From Turnera subulata (Eukaryota > Streptophyta > Magnoliopsida > Malpighiales > Passifloraceae), in the NCBI GenBank assembly GCA_028386065.3, contig JAKUCV010006207.1, positions 1 through 64,000 on the forward strand: DNA of 64,000 nt. Reading direction: 5' to 3'. The translations under genes were made by a program, and so were the position numbers. The stretch's first letter is position 1; the number at the start of each line of letters is the position of its first letter. The notes below the pieces were generated by a model. It searched no databases, was not told where the DNA came from, and saw only the letters and a program-made list of their open reading frames with translations. Shown piece after piece: positions 34,543-47,545 of this stretch.

Positions 34543-37500
34543 CTTTTTTTTTTATGAAAACGATTATAGTGATAAAAACCACTTACAGAGTAAATTAGCA
34601 GGTCACCGAAGTGATGACCACTACTGAAAGAAGACGCAAACAGAGCAGATGCCCTGCATCAAAGGAAATAACCGAGTCCTAAAACAACCTTCAAATCTAA
34701 TATCTATATCTGATACAAGAAAGAATTCAAAGAAAACTTACGCAAATGAGATTCAACATGGTACACCACACCATTCTTTGACAGAATCTGGGCAGTTAAG
34801 TAAATCGCAAAAATTGTAGGGAAAAGCAGCCTATTTTGCTTTTACCCATGCTACAGATCTGAGAAGGATAATGTCAAAGGTGCGACCCCAATCTGTATCA
34901 ACAAGATCAAAAATCTTCTTATTCCTACACAGCCAAATACTCCACAAAGTAGCATATAGAATTGTCATCCAAGACGATCTAGCCACAACCATCCCCACTA
35001 ATTTAGACCATTGAATAAACAAGTCTTCAATACTCCTAGGAGTACACCAACACGCCCCCTACCAAGAACAAATTTTACCCCATAAAAGCCATGAAACTCG
35101 ACAATGAAGGAAGAGAAGGTCCTTGAATTCAACTCAAGTTCCCTGAATCCAACTTCTTCCAAACAAAAAACACACAGAGCATCCTCAAGACCAATGATGT
35201 TATGGTGAAGCAAGGCAGATTTAGTGACAATACCATGATAAAAGGCCATCCAAAGAAAACACTCTACCTTAGGGGGTACTAGACCAAGCTAGACAGACGA
35301 GATCAAGACTCGAGAGTTAGATATTGAGAAAAGAGCAGTATAACCTTCCTTCACAAAATAGCTTCCTCACTTGTCCCGAAACCAACACCAACAGTCCTCC
35401 ACGCCATCCCTGACCCGAAACCCAATCAGCTTATTGTTAATCTCTTCCACTTCCTCTTGTTCCCAAGAAAACAACAACCTTCTCCAACACAAATCAACAA
35501 CCTATTTGTCTTCCTTCCAGCAAATCGCATCCCTTACCGCAATATATGGTGAATGGCTATACAAAACAGCCAGGGGTAAGCCAGTTTCAGAATCACACCA
35601 TCAATCCAACGATCGTGTCAAAACTTGCATGATCGTCCATCTCCAATACTTAGCCGAACAAAGGCATTTAGGCCCCTTGAATTATTAAGATCTGCACCTG
35701 AGTTAATCATATCTCTCTAGCTTCTAAAGACTGAACTATTAGAGAATGCTGGCCATGAATCAATAGACTCAACCCGATGAGAATTGTTGATGAGACTTAT
35801 CCAAGCCAGGTAATAACCAACCGAATTATCAAACTCAATGTATCGCGATATCCACTTAAAAAGCAGACATTGGTTCTTCATCAGAATTGATTCTATTCCC
35901 AGACCACCATAGTCCTTAGGCCTTCCAATTCTATCCCAAGCAACCATGCACATCTTCCTCTTGTCACCACAACTACTCCACAAAAAATTACGTTGAAAAC
36001 CCACAATTTTCTTGGCAACAGTTGCAGGAATTTTGGACAACGATAAGTAATAGATAGGCAGATTGGATAGAACAACTTTAATTAAAGTTACTCTTCCACC
36101 CAAAGACAAAAACTTCCCCTTTCATGTTGCCAACCGATTCTTAATGCGATCCAAAACCTGATCCCAAACTTTAATCCTGCGCATATTAGCCAATTGGTAA
36201 GCCCAAGTAATACACAGGCAGTTTCTCCACTCTGCTTTGAACCCTTGCTACAAATTCACGAATACTTGTCTGGCATGTCCACTCCAATTATTTTGTTCTT
36301 GTAAAAATTAATGTGTAACCCTGACATAGCCTCAAAACGTTGAAGACAACGCTTCAAATTAAGGATTGACTCCATATCGTCTGGTACAATGAATAAAATG
36401 TCGTCTGCCAATTGTAATATCACCAGAATCAAATGGTTGCCAGTTACCTCCTTCACCACACCAGTAGACATTGCCTGATTGATAATTGCTGACAGCCCTC
36501 CAGCTACTAGGTTGAACAAAAACAGAGACAGTGAATCTCCTTGCTTGAGGCCTTTGAATATGTTGAAATCCTCGGATGGAGATCCATTAATCAGAACAGT
36601 AAGAGTGGAATCCACGAGGCAGTTTCAATTCCACATACACTATCTCTCTCCAAAGCCCATCTTCGTCATAATATCCATTAGAAAAGTCCATGACACTAAG
36701 TCATATGCTTTTCTAAAGTCTATTTTCCATAAAATTTCTCTACTGCGAGCTCTCTTTATCAAATGGATCACTTTACATATTGTAAAAATGAAATCTAAAA
36801 TATATCTCCCTTCAACAAAAGCAAACTGACTATTGCTTATCAACCCCGACATCATAGACTTTAAACGCCTAGACAACACCTTGGCCACAATTTGTAAATA
36901 CCGTGGATCAAACTTATTGGCTGGAATTCATCGAAAGATAATGAATCCGTTTTTTTTTTTGGGATTAGTACTATGAAGGCGCATTTGACTTCTTTAGGAA
37001 GAGAGCCAGATCTGAAAAATTCGTTGAACAAATCGATCAAGTCGTCACCAATCAGATCCCAAGCCTTTTTGTAAAAGGTAAAGGTAAAGGCTATCAGGTC
37101 CCGACGACTTATCCCCATCACACTCCCACACAACTTCTCTGATCTCATCTTTCTCAAACAATCTATCCAGCCAACTTTTTAAGATTCATCAAGTCGATTA
37201 AACTATAGATCACCCAATTTAAATCTAGCCACCAAAGGAGGCTCAAATAAACCAATAAATTAATATTTGGCAGCCCTTTTAATTTTTTCAGGATGATCAA
37301 CTACCACACTGTTTACATGCATCCTGTGAATGGCATTTCTTTGTCCTCTATTACATGCCATAGTATGGAAGAATTTTGTATTCTTATCCCCCAATTTTAG
37401 CCAAGTAACCATCGATTTCTACCTCCATAAACGCTCTTTCTGCCATTGTTTCAGATTCAAAACACTCCACAAATCATTCAATCAAGCTCGCTCAGTCTCA

Positions 37501-37735
37501 GTCAAGCGTCTTTGATATGTTATTACGTCTAAGTCATCAGTCTGCTCTTGTAATCCTTGTAAGTCTTCATCAATGTTACCGAAAGATCTGGAGTTCCACA
37601 CCCTCAGAGCACTCTTTATGAACCCTAACTTTTTTAACAAACGATATCTGCTAGGAAATTTATGACATGCTTCTCCCCACATCCTCCTTAGAACCCCTTC
37701 AAACTCTGGACTTGATAACCAACAATTCAGGGAAC
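34543..37735 (-). pseudogene. LINE 1 ORF2: reverse transcriptase and zf-RVT, decayed
   Basis: The minus strand reads in order: NCWLSSPEFEGVLRRMW (37700s), the reverse transcriptase (FVEGRYILDF, KIDFRKAYDLVSW, GLKQGDSLSLFLFNL, QLADDILFIV for the usual FADD box near 36400), PIYYLSLSKIP and KDYGGLGI, then the zinc-binding zf-RVT part (35249-34831: ALCVFCLEE, TLWSIWLCRNKKIF). Several frameshifts and stops divide it. A run of ten T on the plus strand (34544-34553) is the poly-A tail and fixes the 3' end. LINEs copy their RNA at a nicked target. The 5' part continues at 39602-39706 and at 58014 after two nested insertions. Confidence 0.85.
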
Positions 37736-39601
37736 TGTGAACACCCAAATTTGAAACCTGAATATTCCTCTAATTTAGATTTTTGATATGCTCAAACCAT
37801 AAGATTAATGAGATGATTTGGTCTTTGGCTAAGGCACACTTGGAATTTGTTTTAGTGGAATGCATATTTTATGAATTGGGGTTTATGTGTTTGAACCTTA
37901 AGATTAATGAGATGATTTAATCTTAAGATAAAAATATATTAAAGCCTAGTTTGTTAAAATATTGTCCTTTTTTATTTATTTGGGCTTTCTTGTTTATTTT
38001 AACTTGATTATGATGAGATGATTTGTTTTTGGGTTAAGTATGAATAATATGGACCTTCCAGAGTTGAACAGCCCATAAACACAATACTTGCAGACTAATG
38101 TTAGCTTTGATTTTCATAGAAAATCAAAGTTAAATCATCCTTTAGTGGTAATTGTGTTTTTGGTATGATTTGGACATAAAATGGGGACTTAATGTATAAT
38201 CAATCAATTAGGAGATGATTGAGGGGAGTACTAATCAAGAAAAGAGGTGATTCTGGGTTGATTAGGGGTTAATTATGCGGTGGAATCAAATCAAGGAGGA
38301 ATTAAGGGAACCAGGAGCAGAAAAAGGGAAGAACGGGGAAAACGCAGGGATGCCGAGCGGCCATTGCGGGATGACCGTCGGGCCTGGCGGCCATCTATTC
38401 CATGACCGCCGGCCCTGGCGGTCATGGACTGGATGGCCGCCATGGCTGGCGGTCATGGAATAGATGACCTCCAGGCCCGGCGGTCATCCCTGGCGGTCTT
38501 GGCACCCAGAAATGCCCGATTTCCCCGATTTTCGCCCCTAATTTGATTCTACACGGTTTTGGCCCAGATTTTTGGCTGAGACCTTGGTCATTAAGCAGGT
38601 CCACGCCCCTATACTCCCTAGAATACTATAAATAGGACATCCTACTCACATTTTGGGAGATGAATCTCTCATTACACACACCCCCCCCATAAGCATTGTT
38701 GCTTGGAGAAACTCTACTTCTCCAAGCCTAGAAACATTTGTATAGGCAGAAACTCTAGAAAAATTTTGTGGAAAAGCATCAAGAAAGAAACAAACAAGAG
38801 GACATCAAGAGGAGATCTAGAGGAGGAAGCTATCAAAAGAAATCTAGGAGCCAAGAAGGTGGACAATCCGAGTAGAGGGACCTGATGCGAGCAGTCATAG
38901 AAAATAATTCATATCTCGAGTTCTAGAAGTCGGATTGCTGTGATCTTGGACTCTATGGAAAGCTATGAGGGATATCTACAATTTTTCTGTTGAGCCTATA
39001 AGCCGGATCAGCCGTTTTCATTTTCTAAAATCCAGTGGAAGACGACCCATAGATTCTGTCCAACAACCGAGGTAAGTACTTTATTCCCTCTTTGATTGTG
39101 AACCGTGTCGATTCCTGTTTGCTGATGATTTGATAATGTTTATGATGATGTGAGTGTTGTGATGCCATGACAAGAACTGCGTGGGCTTTGAACCCGGTCG
39201 CTGGGGTACGCAGGTGATATCTAGTGGTGGAAACACAAGCCCAATTGTTTTTATTTTCCTTTTGTTTCAATTCAATTTTGTTATTTTATGTGACTTGTCT
39301 CCACATGATACATACACTTGCACAGGGTATACTTATGTTCTTCAATTGCACAAAGTTTCGCCCCGACATGGATGGGTGCCTAACACCTTCTCATCCATGA
39401 CGAACCTCCGGGCCCATTACCTTTGGTTCGATACAAAGTTGCCTTAAATGGAGTCACTCGGATTCAAGAACGGGTTTTTTCCCGAATTTTGTCCCATAAT
39501 AAAATTCGGGTGGCGACTCCAAGGATAATGGGTGTTGGTTAAGAAGAAGGTGTAAAGGGAAATGTGAGAAGGCCCTAGTGATTTTGGGTCGGGTTCTCAT
39601 A
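37736..39601 (+). repeat. solo LTR, family T, copy 2
   Basis: The LTR begins TGTGAACACCC and ends GGTTCTCATA. An exact 5-bp duplication GGAAC flanks it (37731-37735 and 39602-39606). It shares with copy 1 the 31-bp array, the TATA box (TATAAATA at 38627), the cassette near 38910, the ACTGCGTGGGCTTTGAACCC region and the TGGCGACTCC near its end. It interrupts LINE 1. Confidence 0.85.
38371..38500. repeat. 31-bp periodic inverted-repeat array (LTR T copy 2)
   Basis: Four units start at 38371, 38402, 38433 and 38464, exactly 31 bases apart. Each has arms like ATGACCGCC and GGCGGTCAT with a 6-base spacer, and units are separated by 7 bases. The separators after units 1 and 3 (CTATTCC and GGAATAG) are reverse complements, so the block is also a larger palindrome. 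It ends 127 bases before the TATA box. Confidence 0.95.
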
Positions 39602-39706
39602 GGAACGAAAGGGTGATGTGAATGGAGCATGGACAGTTGGTAGGGTGCCCACCTTAATAGGTGCCGATCAAAGCCCGGGAGAGATTAGTCTCATGTCAAC
39701 GAGGAT
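39602..39706 (-). pseudogene. LINE 1 segment between two insertions
   Basis: On the minus strand the end of this piece reads SPFRS and joins, once the solo LTR is removed, to LNCWLSSPEF, the usual plant LINE wording between endonuclease and reverse transcriptase. Its other end, AGGAT (39702-39706), is one copy of the target duplication of gypsy C. Confidence 0.6.
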
Positions 39707-41398
39707 TGAAACGACTACATCCCAGAAACAAAAATATAAAACATAAATAAATATGAAATGACCAAAATGCCCTTTTTTTTCCAGGGATGCCAAAGACTCT
39801 GTGTAAATCATCATCTCAAATCCCAAGTAATAATATTCAACACAAATAAACAACGGGATGTAAAATATCCAAAGTATAAACAGGCTCAACCAGCCAAAAT
39901 AAACACCGGCAAATCAACCGGGACAACAATGACCAAATCCAAAGTAAATAAAATCCACATCCCGAAAGTAATAATGCAACAGAAATAAAGATAAAGTCAA
40001 TGACAAGTGTAATCATATGTATTGTCAAACTATGGATCCGCCCAGGAAGGAAACACGGCTACCTGCTGAGAAGAAAAATCCGAAACTCGATGTGGAGGTA
40101 AACTGTCAGCAAGCTACTAAGGATCTGTAAAACCACGGTGGCGATTTATATGAGTCGCCTACTCAATGAACTATAAAAGATAAATATACAGGCATACGAA
40201 GACAGGCTCGTAGGGTGAGTAAGTCAACAAGCACAAGTGAGCACACACGACCAACACGTGTCAAATACCATACATTCAAAAGTTATGTGAATTATCTGTT
40301 CATAATCTTCCTTATTATTATTGTTATTGTTATTATTATTAGGGGCCCTCTACTGTGTGCATCGGGCACAGTAGCGACTGATAAGTCCAGGGCTCAACCC
40401 AAAATACTAACTCATCGGAAGGGGTAAGATCCGAAATAAAACTAACCACTGAAATACCTCAGGTGGCCGACGGCTCTCTGAGGGGTGCACTCAGTACATA
40501 CCAAAATCAGGTATAAAATAACCAAGGGGTACACCCACCTTCCCCATGGCGGCGCCTCTCTGAGGGATGCTCTCAGTACATACGAATATCAGGTACTAAA
40601 CTAACCTAGGGGCACATCCATTTAATCCCCAAGGCACCGTCTCTAAAACTCTCTGTTTTTATCCATAAAAAATCCCGAGGGGTACCCACTCTCCCACTCG
40701 GTGCTACCGGTCAACAGCCCCACAGTAGAATGTTTGTTATCCAGGTATATTATGATACCAATTATGAAGTTTGTTTAAGTGCTCCTTAGAGTTACTTACA
40801 GGTTGTGTACCATTATAGAGTTTTCTTTCAACAAAGCCTTAGGCTCACAATATACATGATATAGCAAAACAACACATATCACAGCATGGCAATAACAACC
40901 CATAGAGTTTAACATGGCAATACAGTTCATAAACATCATACATAGCATTCCAGCATATAAGCAGCAGGTACACAACACAGTCAATAACATGCAACATACT
41001 CAGCAAGTAGTACTATCTAACCATACGAACAAGTATATAAGTCATATAGAGTCATCTCAGTTATGATGCGCTCCGCCTGACCAGCACTAGATCCTGCTGC
41101 ACCCGAGTTATGCCTTGCGCCTAAACACATAGACACCACTATCACACAGTAGAACTGAACCAAAAACATGCATGCACGTGCAATGCAACCGTGAGTTAAA
41201 TCCAGCCCGACTAGTCCACTTCCACTCACCAAAACTATATTTCCTTTCACCGGCCTATGGTTCACAGGTTCAAGCCCTCGAAGTCTAAAATCTTAATCCC
41301 GAGCTTAAAGCCTATACCACCAATCCATTACTTAACTCACAACAATCTCGGCCTAAAGCCCATGCCGTTAAGTCAACCACAAACCTTAGATGTCCTAT
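39707..41398 (-). repeat. gypsy C 3' LTR, right portion
   Basis: Reverse complement of the family seen at 14158-15922: it contains the reverse of TTGTTCTTGGGATGC near the end, and of the CTCTGAGGG and CTTGGGGAAGGTGGGTG region at 40480-40560. An ATT-type microsatellite lies at 40314-40339. The LTR continues at 49688-50933 beyond the copia insertion. Confidence 0.85.
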
Positions 41399-42958
41399 TG
41401 TTAGTGTAATATGCCCAAAAGCCAATTATTGGATGATTGTACATAGTCATGTAAATACATTAAGGTTATTCCAATAAATATGTTTATGAGATAAACGCTT
41501 GCACATATTTATAACCCTAGAATATTTTATATTCCTAAATGTCCCTGGTCGATTATTATTATGGATGGGTTGTAATAATAAATTAAGACTAGCGTATGTT
41601 GAGAATTATATGAGATATGAATTCTACATACGGGTACAAGTTAGAGAACTTGTGGACTAGACCGACCCACATAAGAACCCTATATGGAACGTTATATGAT
41701 TGTCATTAGTGGTTCTTATATGTACTGTCCTTAGACTTGAGATCATCAAGGTTCCCAACATATGAGTCGTATACTTTGATATTATTCCTAGTCACTCGTA
41801 ACTGAGTAGACGTAAGGGTAATCATTGGGTATATGACGTAATGTGTAGTGGGTTTTGATCGATCATGATGGGATTCGTCCAATCCATATAACGGGTATAT
41901 TATCAGAAGGGTCTCATGATAGAGTTGAACTGCTAAATGCGTGGCCACGCTCGGATTATGTGATATGGTGATATCATGAGTATCCGGTTTTACACAGTTA
42001 ACTCGAGGATCAAGAAACTAAGATTAAATATATATGAGATTGACGTTTTCCATGTCTCGTGTTTAATCTTGATAATGGGACGAAAGGACGATGACATGTT
42101 TCCGAGGTATAATGAATCAGTACTGATCTTGTCGTTTGGGTAGCAATGATGTGTTGCTAGACACCGCTCATTGTTTATAATTGTAAAACGAGATTTTACA
42201 ATTATTGCCAAACATTACAAGTGCCTACAGGGTCACACACTTAGAACTGTTGATTCGAGCTGGTGGTTGAACTATGGTTGGACCGTGGTTCGACTAGGTG
42301 GGTGGACCATGGTTGAACCTTGGTTGGACCATAGTTGGACCGGGTCATTTTGGGCTGATTTGGTTCAATAATTATCAGAATTATTGAACCAAAATTAATG
42401 CCATATGATGTGTAATTCCATTAATGCTTAGTGGAGCATCCATTAATGCTTAGTGGAGCATTAAGACATAGTGGAGACATGATTAGGCTTAAAGTATAAT
42501 CATGATGGTTAATGCATGATAATGTTGGCCATTGTCTCATTAATCTATGCACTAATTGTGTGTATAAATAGGGCTTGATAATCAGATTATCAACACACAC
42601 AACATTCACACACAATTTAGATTACACACTTCATTATTTGAGAAAGAAAGAAGCACATATAAACACTAGTTTCTAGCTCTCAAAAATTCTGCTGCTAGCA
42701 CTGCGGTTCGGGAGTGCTCGGGTTAGTGATCGTGAGACGGTTGCTAGAAGTCATCTACGGTTCGTGTGGATAATGTAGAGGAGCCGGATTTCTTGTCGGG
42801 TTCTTGCTGATTCTACACTACAGTTGGGTGAAAGACCTCAACCATGCAAGGTACAAAAAATTCTTATTCGGTTTAGTTAGCTTCACTTGGATCCTCCATG
42901 AGTACCGGGTCTTTCCGCTGCGTTTTGATTGTCAAGTTTGCATGCCCGGTTACTAATA
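41399..42958 (+). repeat. 5' LTR of copia D
   Basis: Begins TGTTAGTGTAATATGCC and ends ACTAATA (ACTAACA in the 3' copy, pairing with the TGTTAGT start). TATA box TATAAATAGG near 42562. It contains a stretch of degenerate GGTTGGACC repeats (42256-42345) and a short local duplication of TTAATGCTTAGTGGAGCAT near 42421-42461. Confidence 0.9.
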
Positions 42959-44170
42959 GTGGTAGCGGAGCCTCTTGTGAAACGCTAAACCGAATTTGTT
43001 GTGCATATGTATGATATGCTCATATTGATATATATGATATGCTGTATGTGATGTAGCATGTTCATGATATGTTGAATTCGTTTTTGTATGTGTGATATAT
43101 GTTGAGGTTTGTTTTTGTCAAAAGTGTTTGACAATAAGTACTTGAATGGTATGTGATATCAATCAAGGTGTTTTTGGCAGTAAGTCGAATGAGTCCGACA
43201 AGGAAAATCGATTGTCGGTTTTCGTATAGATCGATTGTCGTTCTAGTACGATTGTCGTCCTTTGTCAGGTGCAAGGTTGTGAATTAATACACTGTGCAAG
43301 TGAGTCCTGTCTAGGAGGCTGGATTTTAAGTGAACCTTTGTTCCTCCAGTCTTTCCTGGGGATTTATCTTGGAATGATAATTCTGTCTTAGGAGATCGGG
43401 TACGCCATCTTTCCTGGGAATTATCGAATCAGTTCAATTCACTTCTTGTACGGGCACTATTCACCACAAGAAATTTCCTAGATCGAGGAGCTAGTCAGTC
43501 TTTGATCACAAGTTAAATATCGATGTTCAAGAGTTAAACATCGATGTTCTTGAACACTGCCAAGTAGTTGGGAGAATCTGATTCTCACAACATCGATATT
43601 CTTATGTATTTTTGGTTTCCAATTTTACAAATCATCAATATATGATTTATCAAGAACATGCATATAATGTATAGGAATAATATGTTGATGTAAATATTAA
43701 GTTCCTCTTGTGTTGCCTTCCATGATAAGCACTCATCATTGCTTAGATCAATACATGGTAGGTTTTGCCAAAGCAAGGTGCCAATATTTATCCTAGCAAG
43801 GTGCGACGGGATAATTGTAATATCCGAACTGCTTGTTATGGGTTGAACTTAACTAGGTCATCTCAATAGAATTGAGGACTTAGAGGCAAGAAGTTGAGTT
43901 AAGTCTATGAGATGGACAAGAACAAGTGTTGTTCACTCAACTATCCAAGAGTTACATGAGATGTAATTGACAAGAGTTGTCTACCTAAATAACTATGATA
44001 TAAGTGATCAGCCAAAGCTGACTTATCTTGTAGTGAAATATGGATCTTGGCCTACTCATAATTATCTTGATTTATGTAGTAGGAGCATCATTTAATAAAA
44101 TTCCTTATTAAGTGATTTTATGAATACATGACTCTTACTTGTGTAAGTTGATCAATGTTGTAGAGTTATC

Positions 44171-44995
44171 ATGGCACAAAACACTAGTACACAATCTCTG
44201 GGATCGATCCTTGAGAAGGAAAAGCTGAATGGGAATAACTTCCTAAAGTGGCATCGCAATTTGAGGATAGTCCTCAAACAAGAAAAGAAGTTGTATGTCC
44301 TTGAAGGGCCCGTTCCAAATGAACCGACGTCTAATGCTCCTAGGGCAGAAAGAGATGCTTACAAGAAGCATGTTGATGATGCATTGGATGTTGCATGCCT
44401 TATGCTTGTTAACATGGACTCTGAGCTTCAGAAGCAACATGAGAACTTGGGTGCTTTCGATATGATCGAACACCTGAAAATGCTCTTTGAAGAGCAAGCA
44501 AGGCATGAGAGGTATGAGACCTCTAAGGCTTTGTCCAATGCAAGATGGCTGAGTCATCACCGGTGAGACCTCATGTGCTCAAAATGATTGGATACATTGA
44601 GAGCCTTGAGGGTCTAGGTTTTCTTTTGCAAAAAGAGTTAGCTGTTGATCTAGTCCTGCAATCGTTGCCGGATAGTTACAGCCAATTTGTCATGAATTTC
44701 AATATGAATCATCTTAACAAATCCTTGTCTGAGTTGCTTAACATGTTAGGAAAGTTGAGCAACAAATGAAGGCAAACAAATCCAACAACATTTTAATGGT
44801 TGGAAAAGGCAAAGGAAAGGGTAAAGCCAAGTTTTACAAGAAGAAGAAATGTGCCAAAAAGTTTGGTGCATGTGCATCTTCTTGTTCCCATGTGCTAAAA
44901 CCCAAAGGTGGTATTGCAAAGGAAGGAAAATGTTTCCATTGCAACAAAACTGGCCATTGGAAACGTAACTGCCTTGTTTACCTTGAAGAGGTGAA
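44171..44995 (+). pseudogene. copia D gag with zinc knuckle, two frameshifts
   Basis: Starts at ATG 44171. LNGNNFLKWHRNLRIVLK and KLYVLEGPVP are typical of a copia gag. One frameshift lies near 44545 (SNARW against MAESSPV) and a second near 44757 (KLSNK against MKANKSN). A CCHC zinc knuckle CFHCNKTGHWKRNC (about 44932-44973) follows a lysine-rich stretch. Gag packages the element RNA. Confidence 0.85.
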
Positions 44996-46373
44996 GAAAC
45001 AGAAGGGAAGTAAGACTACCACTTCAGGTATTTTTGTTATAGAAGCTAATATCTCTATCTCTGCATCATGGGTATTAGATACCGGATGTGGTTCTCACAT
45101 TTGTGTAAATGTGCAGGAACTGAGAAAGAGTAGAAGATTAGCAAAGGGAGAGATAGACCTGCGCGTTGGAAATGGAGCAAAAGTTGCTGCATTAGCCGTA
45201 GGGATTTACCATCTATCTTTACCGAGTGGTTTGGTTTTGGAACTTGATGATTGCTATTATGTACCTACTATAAGCAGGAATTTGATTTCTGTCTCTTGTC
45301 TGGACAAGAAAGGTTTTTCATTTGTAATAAAGAACAATTGTTGTTCTATTTATTTCAATGATATTTATTATGGTGGTGCATATTTGAGCAATGGTTTGTA
45401 CGTTCTAAACCTATAAACACCAATCTATAACATTAATACGAAGAAGGTTAGATTAAACGATTCTAATGAAACCTATCTCTGGCATTGTCGATTGGGCCAT
45501 ATAAACGAGACTCGTATTTCTAAACTCTATAAAGATGGACTCTTAAACTCATTCGATTTTGAATCATATGAGACATGCGAGTCATGTTTATTAGGCAAAA
45601 TGACGAAGGCTCCTTTTGCTGGTAAAGGTGAAAGAGCTTCGGACTTGTTAGGTCTTATACATTCTGATGTATATGGACCTATGTCAACACAGGCTAGAGG
45701 TGGTTTTCAGTACTTCATTACATTTACTGATGATTACAGTAGATATGGCTATGTGTATCTTATGAAACACAAGTCAGAATCCTTTGAAAAGTTCAAAGAA
45801 TTCAAGAGTGAAGTACATAATCAACTCGGCAAGAGTATTAAAATGCTTCGATCTGATCGAGGAGGTGAATACTTAGACCGAGATTTTCTTGATCATCTAA
45901 AGCAATGTGGTATTGTAACACAACTTACTCCACCAGGTACGCCTCAATGAAATGGTGTATCTGAAAGGAGGAATTGAACTTTGTTAGACATGGTTCGTTC
46001 TATGATGAGTCAAGCTGACCTTCCTTCTTCATTTTGGTGACATGCATTATTAAGTGCCGCCTTTACACTTAACCGTGTTCCATCTAAATCGGTTGAAAAG
46101 ACACCATATGAGATATGGACAGGGAAGCGTCCCAATTTGTCTTTTATGAGGATCTGGGGTTGTGAGGCTTTTGTGAGACGAGAAGCATCAGATAAACTCG
46201 ACCCTAAATCCGTCAAGTGCCTCTTTGTTGGATATCTTAAGGAAACTAAAGGATATTATTTCTATAATCCCGCAGAGCACAAAGTGTTTGTTGCTCGTAC
46301 TGTTATTTTTCTAGAAAGAGAATTCATTTCTAGAAAGATCAGTGGGAGAAAAATAGAACTCGAAGAAGTTTGA
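44996..46373 (+). pseudogene. copia D protease-integrase, several stops
   Basis: The aspartic protease motif reads WVLDTGCGSHIC (about 45067-45102; a usual serine in DTG-S/A is cysteine). A TAA at 45414-45416 interrupts the frame. The integrase zinc domain begins near WHCRLGHIN (45481-45510) and CESCLLGKM; the core has DVYGPM and RSDRGGEYL for the two aspartates, and the glutamate in GVSERRN. In-frame stops are at 45948, about 45975 and about 46038. The frame ends at a TGA at 46371-46373. Confidence 0.85.
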
Positions 46374-46388
46374 GGTATAGAGGCTGAG

Positions 46389-47545
46389 ATGGAACAAGGA
46401 CAGGAACCACAAGATGTTGTGGGTGAAAAACCTGTGCCTGTAACACATGGACTACGTAGGTCTGATAGGATTAGGCATGAGCCTGAGAAATATGGATTTC
46501 TTATGACTCATACTGGAGACATGATGCTCATAGAAGAGGATGAGCCCATTTCCTATCAGCAGGCTATTACGGGTCCAGACTCTAAGAAGTGGCTAGAAGC
46601 CATGAATTCGGAGATGGAATCCATGTATGAAAACAAGGTATGAACCTTGGTTGATCCACCTGAAGGGGTAAAACCTATTGGGTGCAAGTGGGTCTTTAAG
46701 AAAAAGACCAACATGGATGGTAATGTGATTACCTTTAAAGGGCGATTGGTTGCGAAAGGTTTCAAGCAGGTTCATGGTAATGACTATGATGAAACTTTCT
46801 CACCAGTTGCCATGGTTAAATCCATCCGGATTCTATTGGCTATAGCAGCATACCATGATTATGAGATATGGCAAATGGATGTCAAAACCGCTTTCCTTAA
46901 TGGAAATTTTTTAGAGGATGTGCACATGACACAACCTGAAGGTTTTGTCACTCCAGAAAGGTATGCAAGTTGCAAAGATCCATTTATGGATTAAAGCAAG
47001 CTTCTAGGAGTTGGAATCTTCATTTTGATGAAGTAATCAAACAGTTTGGTTTCATTAAAAATGAAGATGAGCCATATGTTTACAAGAAGGTTAGTGGGAG
47101 CACAATCGTTTTCTTGTTATTGTATGCTGACGACATTCTACTCATTGGGAATGATATACCGACACTACAGTCTGTAAAGACTTGGTTCGGAAAGAATTTC
47201 TCAATGAAGGACTTAGGAGAAGCTGCCTACGTGCTAGGTATAAAGATCTATAGAGATAGATCCAAAAGGCTTCTTGAGCTAAGTCAAAGTACATATATTG
47301 ACAAGGTGCTAAAGAGGTTTAGCATGCAAGATTCCAAGAAAGGTTTCTTGCCCATGTCACATGGCGTATCTCTCTCAAAGAATCAATGTCCTAGAACATC
47401 TAAGGAGAGAGAGCGGATGAGTAAGATTCCTTATGCATCAGCAATAGGATCTATCATATATGCCATGCTATGTACTCAACCGGATGTCGCATATGCATTA
47501 AGTGTCACAAGCAGATACCAATCTGGTCCTGGTGAAAGTCACTAG
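46389..47545 (+). pseudogene. copia D reverse transcriptase, frameshifted
   Basis: Domain landmarks: GCKWVFKKKTNMDG, GRLVAKGFKQ, DYDETFSPVAMVKSIR, MDVKTAFLNG and the catalytic LLYADDILLIG (near 47125). A TGA at 46641-46643 sits where NKVW is expected. A frameshift near 46965 splits the domain before RSIYGLKQASR. The frame ends at TAG 47543-47545, again at an expected tryptophan. Confidence 0.9.

Noticed and set aside
35371..35688. Plus-strand Ser/Thr-rich frame
   Set aside because: Antisense to the LINE 1 zf-RVT/reverse transcriptase region, whose minus-strand reading matches a known family.
38371..38500. CRISPR-like array
   Set aside because: The regular 31-base spacing is suggestive, but the arms are inverted repeats, the spacers are not unique inserts, there are no cas genes, and the block lies in a plant LTR.
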